Below are positions 18,217 through 27,720 of a DNA stretch of 64,000 nucleotides, piece by piece. The position numbers and the translations under genes are program-made. This DNA is from JANWYT01 sp034437555. GTDB taxonomy: Bacteria > Chloroflexota > Anaerolineae > Aggregatilineales > Phototrophicaceae. How positions within the stretch are numbered: position 1 is the first letter of the stretch; each line of letters starts with the position of its first letter. Under the pieces are notes generated by a model. It was not told where the DNA came from. It searched no databases and saw only the letters and a list, made by a program, of their open reading frames with translations. Where the stretch lies: the NCBI GenBank assembly GCA_034437555.1, contig DAOTTQ010000070.1:49071-113070 (forward strand). The letters run 5' to 3'.

Positions 18217-21200
18217 GTGAATATGGTTGCTTTAGAACATTTCTATTACGGACAGTTGGTGCATCACGGCGCACCTAAGGGAGAAGAGCGCGTTTTAGCT
18301 CGTAGTAAGGGCGTAAGCGATGAAAGTATCGCCATCGCGCAAGGGCTTTATCGTCAGGTAGTTCTTCAGGACGAGGCACGCGCCTCATGGTCACTCCTTA
18401 GAGGCAATCGTGACATGCCATTTTTGTTATTTCATGCCCAACAGGGCGAGGCGGGCAACACAACACAGCATGTGATTATTTTGCCCTCTGATGTGCCACG
18501 CGCTTTACAGGGTAATGTGGGCGCGTATCTCGCCCTCATTCCCGACAAACTACCCACGTTTCAAATGATAGCGGACGTAATGCCCGTTACATTTGATGTG
18601 CCAGAAGCCTTTGGGACAGCCGAACAATCTAATTACTTGCTAGACTTGATGACCTACACACGCAACAAAACACGCAATATAGAACCGCTTCTAAGTGCCA
18701 TTATTCATGGGCGCACGCTGGCAGTTATTAACGCCCCTGCCGATGTCACGGCTCGGCTTGGCTTTATTCAGGGATTGCTGATGCTGTTGCCCTCGTCAAC
18801 ACGGTTTAGTGTGACGTTTTCGCTGTATACGCCCGCCTCAGAAATGCCCAACGTGCAAGTTGCCTTTGTAGAGGGCAATGTGGGTGACCCCAAAGCAACC
18901 CTTTATGACTGGGAAACGGGCAAAGCCTCTAACGAAATGGAAAACGATTACAGCCGTTTTATCATTAGCCAATTGCGCCTAGATGCCGAACATGCCGTTC
19001 AGCAAGCCGACTCTTTGACGAATACGGCGGGATGGCGTTTTAAGAGCGGTGACACACTGGCAGAAGCCCTAGCGTATGCGTCACACCGCTCTAAAATTGA
19101 TAAGTCGGTGATGAATAACTTGCCTGTAGAGACAAAGGACGTCTCGCAAATTCTGTCAGATGACCCCACCCTTGGTGATGAGATGCGTGTGGCATACGCA
19201 AGCCACCTCATTAAGTTTTCGTTGGCACTTGAGGACACGAGCTATACCGACCCTGTTGCACTCACCTGTGCCAAGTTTCCATCGTTGGCTAAAAGTGTGC
19301 ATCAGCTTTTTGTAGATGCTATCCAAAACGGCAAAGCCACGCTAATTTTTCAAACGTTGGCGCGTTGGTTAGAAAACCCGCTTGCGCCCCAGTCCCCCGA
19401 ATGGACAGACTTGCTTAACCGCGCTGCCTTGATGGACTTACGCGACATTGTGCAAGCAAAAGACACCGAAAGCCTCAAAGACTTTATTGGTGAGCTACAA
19501 AATATGCAATCAGCACACCTGATTAACCGCATTGTCCCGAAGGTCATTGAAGTTTCTGTGCCACTTGCCAGCGAAGATGCCAAACTGCCCTCACAAATTT
19601 TGCTATTGGGCATGACCTACCTAGACCGCGCTGCCTTCCAAAAATTGATGAACGTCCCTAACCTCATTAAGTATTTGCCCCGTGAGATTAAACGGTTCTT
19701 GGCGGCATTGGGCGCAAAAGATGGTGAGTTACCCAGTGGCATCCTGGTAGAAGCCGCCGAACAATTGGGGGACGACCACAAAGACGAAGCCTTAATGCAG
19801 TTTGTGGACATTGCCTACTCTGCCAACCGCTTCCCACTCATCGACACCCCCACCCTAGCGCAAATGGCGCGAATTTCTACGACACCACGCGGAAGCAAAT
19901 ACCTAGGCACAGTGCTGAATGTGGCACGCCAAACCAGTGATGAGCGCATTGAAAGCCTTCCCGAACCTGCCCCCCGTTATGTGCTACAGCTATTTCTCGC
20001 TAGTCGGCGGTACGACTTGCTGGCAAAAGCCATGGTAGAACAATCCAAAAATATCTACGGTGGAGAACGCCAGCTGGACTATGTAAAAATGCTTCAAACT
20101 ATGTTTGCTTCTACGCGCCTAAGTGTGCCAGACCTTAAAAAAGCCATCGAAACCCTGCGTGACTTGTACGTTAAGGACGTGCCATTGGTGTGTGCCATGT
20201 GCGGTATGCTTGAAGCCTCTGATTTTTCGGTGGAATTCAGTGACATTGCAAACGAAGCCACTCAACAAATGACCACCAACCCGCGCTATGCCCAGGTGAT
20301 TCACTATGAAGCCCCACTTGCGTTGCTAAAATATCATCTGACACACAACAACGATGCCAAAGTAAAGCAAGTTGCCCTCATCATGCCCAAAGTGGCAGAG
20401 AACAAAGAAGACCGCGACAGCCTAATGGCTATCCGCGAAACCTACCGCCAATTAAACGCCCATGAAGCCTATCAAGGTCTGGCGTTTGAGGTATTACGTC
20501 ATTATGCACGCATCGCAAACCCCAAGCCGGCACAACGCATTGTGGAACACTACAGCAAAGAACTGGGGAATCCCTATGCCACCAAGCTACAGCGTGCCAT
20601 TGAATTTAGCACATTTACCAATGGCTTATCGTTAGCCGAGTATGCTAATGCCGTTTATGTGACTGCAAATTTGCTACAAAACGCGCACGAAGCCTTCTTA
20701 AAAGAACGCCCAAAAGCCACCGAACTAGATGCACTTTTAGAGAACTTCCGCGTGCGCGTCGACAAAATTCGTCGGCAAAAGGTCGCTGGAGAACTGCTGA
20801 AGCTCATTAAAGCCGTTAGCCAATTGGGCAAGGCAATGGACAGCAAGCACCTTGCTTATGAAGCGGTGAGTGCCATTGCAAAAGGCACAGAAGCCCCCCG
20901 AAATATTGTAGAAATTTTCCGTAGTGCGGGCGGACACCTGATGAAGGGCAAGGTCGTTCAGATTAAGCTAAAGCAAAATACACAACCCAACCCCTTTGGG
21001 GATATGTCACCGATTGAATTTCATGAACAACTAATTGTGGCGAATGACGTTTTGCGCCAACCCATAAAGCTATTTCCTAGCAAAGTGAACTGGACGGCAA
21101 AGAATATTGCCGATGAACTGGCGAGTTTTGTTAGTATGTCCTATGGTGAGGATATTGAGGCAATTGCGATTGACTTGGGGAACGATTGGCAACGTTTAGC

Positions 21201-21348
21201 CGAACTTTTGCCCTTAATGACAAAGGACGCAGACCCTACGCTGGCAGACGAAAACAGCCGTAATGCCCGCGCCCTTGATAATCAGCAACAATTGCCCAGA
21301 AACGCCATGGAGTTATGTCGTTATCTGTATGGGTATCTTAAAGAATAG
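18217..21348 (+). CDS. Large uncharacterised protein, possible GTPase-associated adaptor
   Basis: I do not recognise this 1043-residue protein with confidence. There is no signal peptide or membrane segment. The first 250 residues are mixed alpha/beta (EHFYYGQLVHHGAPKGEERVL..LLRGNRDMPFLLFHAQ) and recall the N-terminal domain of GAP1-type GTPase-associated proteins, a weak visual match. The rest (about 270-1040) is mostly helical, with short hydrophobic repeats suggesting an alpha-solenoid scaffold. It stands alone downstream of its own promoter; the start may be GTG 18217 or ATG 18223. The neighbours do not suggest a pathway. Confidence 0.5.
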   Translation: MNMVALEHFYYGQLVHHGAPKGEERVLARSKGVSDESIAIAQGLYRQVVLQDEARASWSLLRGNRDMPFLLFHAQQGEAGNTTQHVIILPSDVPRALQGNVGAYLALIPDKLPTFQMIADVMPVTFDVPEAFGTAEQSNYLLDLMTYTRNKTRNIEPLLSAIIHGRTLAVINAPADVTARLGFIQGLLMLLPSSTRFSVTFSLYTPASEMPNVQVAFVEGNVGDPKATLYDWETGKASNEMENDYSRFIISQLRLDAEHAVQQADSLTNTAGWRFKSGDTLAEALAYASHRSKIDKSVMNNLPVETKDVSQILSDDPTLGDEMRVAYASHLIKFSLALEDTSYTDPVALTCAKFPSLAKSVHQLFVDAIQNGKATLIFQTLARWLENPLAPQSPEWTDLLNRAALMDLRDIVQAKDTESLKDFIGELQNMQSAHLINRIVPKVIEVSVPLASEDAKLPSQILLLGMTYLDRAAFQKLMNVPNLIKYLPREIKRFLAALGAKDGELPSGILVEAAEQLGDDHKDEALMQFVDIAYSANRFPLIDTPTLAQMARISTTPRGSKYLGTVLNVARQTSDERIESLPEPAPRYVLQLFLASRRYDLLAKAMVEQSKNIYGGERQLDYVKMLQTMFASTRLSVPDLKKAIETLRDLYVKDVPLVCAMCGMLEASDFSVEFSDIANEATQQMTTNPRYAQVIHYEAPLALLKYHLTHNNDAKVKQVALIMPKVAENKEDRDSLMAIRETYRQLNAHEAYQGLAFEVLRHYARIANPKPAQRIVEHYSKELGNPYATKLQRAIEFSTFTNGLSLAEYANAVYVTANLLQNAHEAFLKERPKATELDALLENFRVRVDKIRRQKVAGELLKLIKAVSQLGKAMDSKHLAYEAVSAIAKGTEAPRNIVEIFRSAGGHLMKGKVVQIKLKQNTQPNPFGDMSPIEFHEQLIVANDVLRQPIKLFPSKVNWTAKNIADELASFVSMSYGEDIEAIAIDLGNDWQRLAELLPLMTKDADPTLADENSRNARALDNQQQLPRNAMELCRYLYGYLKE

Positions 21349-21353
21349 TTTAG

Positions 21354-22292
21354 CTATAGCACTGTTGAATTTTGTATAAATTCATCCACTTGGGCGCGTG
21401 TTGGCAACGACGGAATCGCGCCCTTTTGCAGGGTTGTTAGTGCGCCAACGGCATTAGCAAAACGCACCAATTCGGGCAAGCGGTCTTGGTAATCATGGTG
21501 GGCAATAATGCCCGAAAGCAAGCCCGCCACAAACGCATCACCCGCGCCTGTGGTATCTATGGCTTCAACAGCAAAGGACGGCACAAGATAGGATAAATCA
21601 CGGGTGTATAGGGCTGCGCCCTTGTCACCGCGTGTTACAACAATGTAGCGCAGGTCACTTCGCCAAAGTTTGTTTATGTCACCGTCTGCTAAAAAGTCCA
21701 GTTCTTCTTCACTAATTTTCACCAAGTTGGCATAGTCTAGCCCCATTAGCATTTGCTCTTTGGCGGCTTCTGCGTTCTCCCACAGGGCTAGGCGTAGGTT
21801 GGGGTCATAGGAAATAAACAAGCCCGATTTTACGGCAATTTCTAGGGCACGTAGCGTTGCAGAACGGCTTGGCTCACCAATAAGGCTGATGGAGCCGTAG
21901 TGAAAAATGCGAAACGGGGTGATGTGTTCGGCAGATATTTGTTCGGGACGAAGCAACATATCCGCGCTGGGATGACGATAAAACGAAAAACTGCGCTCGC
22001 CATCCTCACCCAATGACACAAACGCCAACGCTGTCCGCGCTCCTTGGCTAAAGTGCAAGCCGTCTATTTGTACGCTTTCTTGCTCTAAAGTTTTCGCTAA
22101 AAAATGCCCAAAGGGGTCATCGCCCACTTGCCCAATAAAGCCCGCCTTATAACCCAAACGGGCAACGGCAACAGCCACGTTTGCGGGTGCGCCCCCTGCT
22201 GCCTTAACAAATCCACTGACATCACCCACGCTTACACCACTCTCAATTGCCACAAAGTCAATGAGGAGTTCACCCATACAAACCACACTCAT
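21354..22292 (-). CDS. PfkB-family sugar kinase, probable fructokinase
   Basis: A 312-residue ribokinase-fold enzyme: MGELLIDFV at the N-terminus, GGAPANVAVAVARLG (PfkB signature 1), SYDPNLRLALW, and the catalytic DTTGAGDAFVAGL (signature 2) with its anion hole and base Asp. The FYRHPSADMLL segment is common in fructokinases, which make fructose 6-phosphate from fructose; other sugars remain possible. AGGAGGTGAT upstream fixes the ATG. It is divergent from a mutarotase-like gene, which may act in the same sugar route. Confidence 0.85.
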   Translation of the reverse strand: MSVVCMGELLIDFVAIESGVSVGDVSGFVKAAGGAPANVAVAVARLGYKAGFIGQVGDDPFGHFLAKTLEQESVQIDGLHFSQGARTALAFVSLGEDGERSFSFYRHPSADMLLRPEQISAEHITPFRIFHYGSISLIGEPSRSATLRALEIAVKSGLFISYDPNLRLALWENAEAAKEQMLMGLDYANLVKISEEELDFLADGDINKLWRSDLRYIVVTRGDKGAALYTRDLSYLVPSFAVEAIDTTGAGDAFVAGLLSGIIAHHDYQDRLPELVRFANAVGALTTLQKGAIPSLPTRAQVDEFIQNSTVL

Positions 22293-22355
22293 CGCATCAC
22301 CTCCTAGAACTTGTTATAATAAGCACCAAACGATTGTAACAGAACAGGAAACCTT

Positions 22356-23261
22356 ATGCCTCTTGAAAATTCGTTAGTGAATTACAGCGGTTGGCAAAGT
22401 TTACACATGACCAACGGCATCATCGAAGCCTTTATTCCCTTAGAAATTGGCTTGCGTGTGATGCACTTTGGTTTTGTGGGAAAAGAGAATCAATTTGCGG
22501 TTATTGAAGATGATTTAGGCAATAAAGGGGGGGATAAATGGCGCATTTACGGCGGGCATCGCTTGTGGCATGCCCCCGAAACACGCCAACGCACCTACAC
22601 GATGGACAATGCGCCACTTGTAGATGTGGGGTATCACTTTGATTTTTGTCGGTTTGTGCAAGCCATCGACCACGCAGGCATTGAAAAACAAATTGACTTT
22701 GGGCTGAGCGAAGACGGTGCCTCTGTTACCGTCACACACCGCCTAATTAACCGCAACGCTTGGCATGTGGAAGTAAGCGCGTGGTCATTAAGCATCATGG
22801 CAAAAGGCGGTACAGCCATCTTGCCCATGCCCCCTTATGGTAGCCACGAAACAAACTTGCTTCCTGCGGGGCGCATTAACCTATGGGGCTATACCGATTT
22901 ATCAGATAAACGCTTCACCATCGGCAAAGAATATACGCTATTGCGCCAAGATAGCACCGCAAAAGTCCCTCAAAAAATCGGTATTGCCAGCCCACAAGGA
23001 TGGCTAGGTTATGTGAATAACGGCACGCTATTTGTTAAAAAAGCCCACTTTATCGCTAATGCCACCTACCCTGATTTTGGTAGTAGCCTAGAAGTATTCA
23101 CCGACCACGCTATCTTAGAGCTAGAAACATTGTCACCATTGGTAACGCTTGCACCCAACGCACAGATAGAACACACAGAAGAATGGCGACTTTTTGACAA
23201 TGTGCCAACACCCCAAACCAATCAAGATGTCATTGACCATATTGCGCCTCTTTTAGGTTAG
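22356..23261 (+). CDS. Galactose mutarotase-like (DUF4380-type) protein
   Basis: A 301-residue, mostly beta protein resembling the aldose-epimerase superfamily: FIPLEIGLRVMHFGFVGKENQFAVIEDD, the conserved GGHRLWHAPETRQRTY, and a late beta stretch SLEVFTDHAILELETLSPL. The SLEVFT..ILELETLSP segment is typical of DUF4380-like members. It probably binds or interconverts a sugar; catalysis is not shown. A TATAAT box lies at 22315-22320. It is divergent from the sugar kinase. Confidence 0.6.
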   Translation: MPLENSLVNYSGWQSLHMTNGIIEAFIPLEIGLRVMHFGFVGKENQFAVIEDDLGNKGGDKWRIYGGHRLWHAPETRQRTYTMDNAPLVDVGYHFDFCRFVQAIDHAGIEKQIDFGLSEDGASVTVTHRLINRNAWHVEVSAWSLSIMAKGGTAILPMPPYGSHETNLLPAGRINLWGYTDLSDKRFTIGKEYTLLRQDSTAKVPQKIGIASPQGWLGYVNNGTLFVKKAHFIANATYPDFGSSLEVFTDHAILELETLSPLVTLAPNAQIEHTEEWRLFDNVPTPQTNQDVIDHIAPLLG

Positions 23262-23357
23262 ACAACGCAAATTTGTACAGTATTTTTATGATGTGGTGGG
23301 AAATTTTGTGATATGCTAACTTCACAGTTGCCCACCATTACAAAGACTGCTAGGCAT

Positions 23358-26300
23358 ATGACAAAAAAGATTGTTTTGGGGATGATAGCGATTCTTGTAC
23401 TTGGGTTTGCAAGACAAACACTAGCCGAAAACGCCCCCATTTTTGGCACAATTAATGGCAGAACCCCATTTTTAGAATATCCCCTGCGCATTGGCGAAAA
23501 TGAAACCGTAGAAATTACCCTTGAACGCCAAACAGGAAATCTTGATACATTAATTTATTTAGTAGGTAGCAACAGCGTTATTGTGGCAGAAAACGATGAC
23601 ATCGACCCGACCAATAGCGACTCACGCATTTTCTTTACGCGCGCCACCGCAGGCGAATATACCGTAGTCGCAACGCGGTTTGGCGTGCTTAATGGCAATA
23701 CAACGGGCGACTTTAAGCTGTCTATAAACATGCGCCCCCCCCAAGATAGCGAAAGCCTACTAGACTATGACGTATCCGAAGAAAGCCTGCAAAGCAAGGG
23801 GTATCCTTTACAAGAAGTTGCGCCCCTAGCCGAGTGGACAATCTTGGCTTACTTTGGGGGCGATACCAATTTAGAGCCGGGCGTGATGAATGATTTTAAT
23901 GAATTTGAGATTGCCGGCGGAAGCAACGAAGAAGTTCGCATTGTTGCCCTGCTAGACCGTCACCCCGAATTTTCACGTGGAAGTGGTGACTGGCAAACAA
24001 CACGCCTCTTTGAAGTGCAAGCCGACATTAGCGCGGACGAAGGAATTAACTTTCCGCCCACCATTGATAGTGAACCTCTTGCCGATTTAGGAGCGCGTGA
24101 TACTAGCGATGGCGAAACGCTTGCCGAGTTTTTAGTGTGGGGTGTGCGCCACTACCCCGCCAAACGCTATGCCATTCTCATTGGCAGTCACGGGGGGGCG
24201 TGGCAAGGCATTGTAACGGATGACACCGAAGGCGAAAATATTTTAGGCTTGCCCGAACTGAACACAGCTTTTGAACTTGCACGGCAAGAAGCAGGCGTAG
24301 AACGCTTTGACTTGCTCATCAATGATGCGTGTTCAATGAGCAGTGTGGAATACCACAGTATGCTAGAAAACCTCTTTTCGGTGTCTTTGGCATCTGCCGA
24401 AATTGTGGTAGACCCTGCGCTTGACCTCGCCTTTTTAACGCGCCAACTACAGGAGAACCCAGAGATTGAAATCGCTACCCTGGGTAGTGGCTTAATTGAC
24501 GGCTACATGACCGCCGTCCAAAACAGAAGCAATCAGCTAGACCAAGATTACCTGACCTACAACCTGACAGACCTGACAGAGCATACGCCATTGGTAGAAG
24601 CCATTGAGGCATTTGCCGCGTATGTAAACACAGACCCCGCCCGCTATGGCGCGTTGCTTGGGGCGGCACGCTCTAATGTTTATACGTATAGCGCATTCTT
24701 GGGCATTAGCGAGCAAGTGGACATTGGCGACTTTATGCGCCAAATTACAGAGCGCACCACCGACAACACCCTAAGAACGATGGCACAAGACGTGATTGAT
24801 GCAACCATCGCCCCTACGCTGTATGCCGTTGCCTCACCGCGCATCGCAGACCGTATCACCTTTTACAACATTTATTTTCCGTCCAATGCAAGCGACTTTG
24901 ACAGCGACTATTTGCAATTTTCACCCCTTAAAGCGTGGGGGCGCATGTTGCGTGATTACTTTATCACCACCTCCCCTCGCTTATGGCGTGTCGAAGATTC
25001 ACCGCTTACGTTTCATCCCCCCATTGCACCTAGCGTAAAGATTACGCGCGTTTACCCCTATACCGCAAGCATCGCCTCACCCCCCACCGTCAACGTTGAA
25101 ATTGTGGGGAGGCGTATTAGTGAAGGCGCGTTCACCATCGACCAATTGCAAGAGGACGGCACCGTCATTCGGTTGGCAGAAACCAACATCTTGACTGCGG
25201 TTAAAGATGATAACAGCGTGCGCTTTGTCAATGAGTGGCGTTCGGGCGTTGACCGTTCGGTTTTCCAATGGACACCGTTTACATTGCCCGTGATTAGTGA
25301 TGGACAAACACAATCCAATGAGTTCTTACGCACACAAGGCGAACTCTTTGCCCTAGAGGGGCGTTATCGTGAGCCAAACGACACGCTATGGAATGATGTT
25401 ACGATACTGTTTGAGGACACTGGCAACATTGTCAGCGTTATTTCTACAACACGCAGTGGCACACTGGCGAGCGTTATTATTCCTACGGGTTCAGACTTTC
25501 AGGCATATCGTTATACAGTGCTACCCAACGGCAACACCAAGCAACAACTTGGCACATTTTATGTTTGGGGCGATGAGGGCTTAAAGTGGGAAAGCAAGCC
25601 CACCCCAACCGGAAACTATAATGTGGGGTTTGTGGTCTATTCGTTTGGGGGTGCAAGCGGTTTTGATTCTGTGCGTGTGCGCGTAGATAACGAAAGTGCC
25701 GCCCCAGATATACGCGGGTATACCGATGTCAACTTGGGCTTAACGTTCCAAACGCCTAGCGATTGGTCGCCTGTGGTGAACTTTGGCAATTGGCTTAATA
25801 CCACCTCCCCCGACAAAGACATTGCCGTAAACATTTATTCATTTATTGCGGATACCAATGTTTACACCATCGCCCGTGACGCAGAAGCACGTTATGGGCT
25901 ACGTCGTGAAACCGAACTGCTAACCCTAGAGATTAACGGTAGCCCTGCCCTCTATTTTGACCACACCTATCGCTATATTGACGGTGCAGAATGGCGTGGG
26001 CGTGCTGTCGTGTTTTACCGAAACACAATTTTAGGGGGGCAAGGCGTTGTCTATAGTATAGACACACGCATGGACAGCGAAGTTACACCCGAAGAGCTTT
26101 TTAGACCCTTCCTGAACATGCTTTCTTTCATTAGCGCAGATGCCTTACTCGCTGACGACACAAGCCAATGGTTGTATCGGCTATACAACGGCTTTATCCC
26201 CTATCCACGCCTTAAAAACTGGGATGCTTATGATGAGCGCGGATGGGTATTTATCAATCCGCCTTTTGGCTATAAGGGCTTAACGTTTGCTGCCCTTGAA

Positions 26301-27548
26301 GAGTTTAAGGCGCGTCATCCCTTAGATGCACTTACGGCTATTTTTAAGCAGTATGCGTATCAGGCAAGAGGTGTTTCTTTACGCACCTACACCAGCCAAA
26401 CCCATACATGGCAAGCCCTGTCTTACGTCCGTACGCAGCGCACGCGCAATTCGTTGGGGCGCATTATAGATGTAGAAGTCACGGGGCGTATTTACGTTAC
26501 CCAAATTTATGATACGCATTACGCTTGGCACTTTGAAACCCCAACTGACGAAGCAACCACCACCTTACGTAACATTTTCGAGCCTATGGTGGATGGGTTT
26601 GCGCCAACCGTTGATTTTACCAGCGGGGGCGCACAAACGGCGTTTATAAAGGCAGCAACGCTGGCACAAAATACCTTCTGCCCTAACCTTTCATTGAACA
26701 CGCTGTGCTATGGCGGCGGTAGTGAATTAGATGTTATCACGCCCGAGCAAACATATCTGTTACAGCGAGCAGGCGAGCGCGTGGGCTTAAACAACGTTAG
26801 TGAGTTACGCGTGGGCATTGATGCAGAGGGTAACATCAACCCCTACACAGTCGCCATTCTTACCCTACAAGCCAATTTGCCCACACGCAACACGGAAGAG
26901 TATTTGCGTTTGATTGCCTTTGGGGGCGCAACACTCACCAATAATGCCGTGCTAGACGATAGCGAAATGGCAAGCGTACAAGTTATCAATGACAGCGCAT
27001 TTAGGGTTAATTTACGCCAAAACCCCGATGAAACTTCGGACGTTGTGGGTGCATTAAGCGTTGATGAAGTGGCATCTGCCGTTGCCCAATCCGCAGACGG
27101 GGAATGGGTGCGCGTGCAAGTACCACGCAATGAAGCCATTACAGGCTGGATTTCTAGCCGTTTTGTCCGTGCTACTCGCCCTAATGAAGAGATTGCCCTT
27201 CTAAAAATAGGCGACCCCGACAAGCCCGATTTTGGGGTATTCCAGTCTGTAAACGCCACTTTTGAAGAGGACGACAATATCTTAAAAGGCGTTTTTGTCC
27301 AAACGTCTATTACAAAAGAACAGCTCTACATCGAAATTAACGGCACAATTTATGAGCTAGGCGGTGGGCTTAACTTCTTGTGGCTAGACGGGCAAACGAC
27401 CCTACAAAATGTGGGGGTTGTGCTAGATAGTGAGGTGTTTAACGTAGAGAACACCAACCGCGTGCCAGAAACCTCATTAGTAGAAGCAGCCCAGACTAGC
27501 CCTGCGCGTGTGCCAGTAACGGCAACCTTTACGCCAAATAGCCCATAA
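23358..27548 (+). CDS. Secreted clostripain-like (C11) peptidase with PPC and SH3 domains
   Basis: A 1396-residue exported protein. I prefer ATG 23358 over 23313 because it begins a clean signal peptide (MTKKIVLGMIAILVLGFA). A PPC-type beta domain follows (about 25-125: LDTLIYLVGSNSVIVAENDD). The C11 peptidase domain (about 150-560) has EWTILAYFGGDTNLE, His278 in GSHGGAW and Cys325 in NDACSMSSVE. After a long uncharacterised beta-rich middle comes a bacterial SH3 domain (about 1205-1265: FRVNLRQNPDETSDVVGAL), then a Thr/Pro-rich end. It is probably a surface protease; C11 enzymes cut after Arg or Lys. It stands alone. Confidence 0.85.
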   Translation: MTKKIVLGMIAILVLGFARQTLAENAPIFGTINGRTPFLEYPLRIGENETVEITLERQTGNLDTLIYLVGSNSVIVAENDDIDPTNSDSRIFFTRATAGEYTVVATRFGVLNGNTTGDFKLSINMRPPQDSESLLDYDVSEESLQSKGYPLQEVAPLAEWTILAYFGGDTNLEPGVMNDFNEFEIAGGSNEEVRIVALLDRHPEFSRGSGDWQTTRLFEVQADISADEGINFPPTIDSEPLADLGARDTSDGETLAEFLVWGVRHYPAKRYAILIGSHGGAWQGIVTDDTEGENILGLPELNTAFELARQEAGVERFDLLINDACSMSSVEYHSMLENLFSVSLASAEIVVDPALDLAFLTRQLQENPEIEIATLGSGLIDGYMTAVQNRSNQLDQDYLTYNLTDLTEHTPLVEAIEAFAAYVNTDPARYGALLGAARSNVYTYSAFLGISEQVDIGDFMRQITERTTDNTLRTMAQDVIDATIAPTLYAVASPRIADRITFYNIYFPSNASDFDSDYLQFSPLKAWGRMLRDYFITTSPRLWRVEDSPLTFHPPIAPSVKITRVYPYTASIASPPTVNVEIVGRRISEGAFTIDQLQEDGTVIRLAETNILTAVKDDNSVRFVNEWRSGVDRSVFQWTPFTLPVISDGQTQSNEFLRTQGELFALEGRYREPNDTLWNDVTILFEDTGNIVSVISTTRSGTLASVIIPTGSDFQAYRYTVLPNGNTKQQLGTFYVWGDEGLKWESKPTPTGNYNVGFVVYSFGGASGFDSVRVRVDNESAAPDIRGYTDVNLGLTFQTPSDWSPVVNFGNWLNTTSPDKDIAVNIYSFIADTNVYTIARDAEARYGLRRETELLTLEINGSPALYFDHTYRYIDGAEWRGRAVVFYRNTILGGQGVVYSIDTRMDSEVTPEELFRPFLNMLSFISADALLADDTSQWLYRLYNGFIPYPRLKNWDAYDERGWVFINPPFGYKGLTFAALEEFKARHPLDALTAIFKQYAYQARGVSLRTYTSQTHTWQALSYVRTQRTRNSLGRIIDVEVTGRIYVTQIYDTHYAWHFETPTDEATTTLRNIFEPMVDGFAPTVDFTSGGAQTAFIKAATLAQNTFCPNLSLNTLCYGGGSELDVITPEQTYLLQRAGERVGLNNVSELRVGIDAEGNINPYTVAILTLQANLPTRNTEEYLRLIAFGGATLTNNAVLDDSEMASVQVINDSAFRVNLRQNPDETSDVVGALSVDEVASAVAQSADGEWVRVQVPRNEAITGWISSRFVRATRPNEEIALLKIGDPDKPDFGVFQSVNATFEEDDNILKGVFVQTSITKEQLYIEINGTIYELGGGLNFLWLDGQTTLQNVGVVLDSEVFNVENTNRVPETSLVEAAQTSPARVPVTATFTPNSP

Positions 27549-27556
27549 CTTCATTT

Positions 27557-27594
27557 GCCCCACTGTGCTGATAATGAGCGTTGGTGGGGCTTTT
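27557..27594 (+). terminator. Intrinsic terminator of the C11 peptidase gene
   Basis: GCCCCAC (27557-27563) pairs with GTGGGGC (27584-27590), followed by TTTTGATT. It starts 8 bases after the stop. Confidence 0.6.
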
Positions 27595-27720
27595 GATTGT
27601 GCAAAAAAGTGCTGTTTTACTAAAAAGTCGTTAATTCTTGTAAAACAACATACCATCCTCACTTAAACGTTGGTATGATAGGGTCATCACACCAATTATC
27701 GCCGATTCTGTGGGTAGAGT

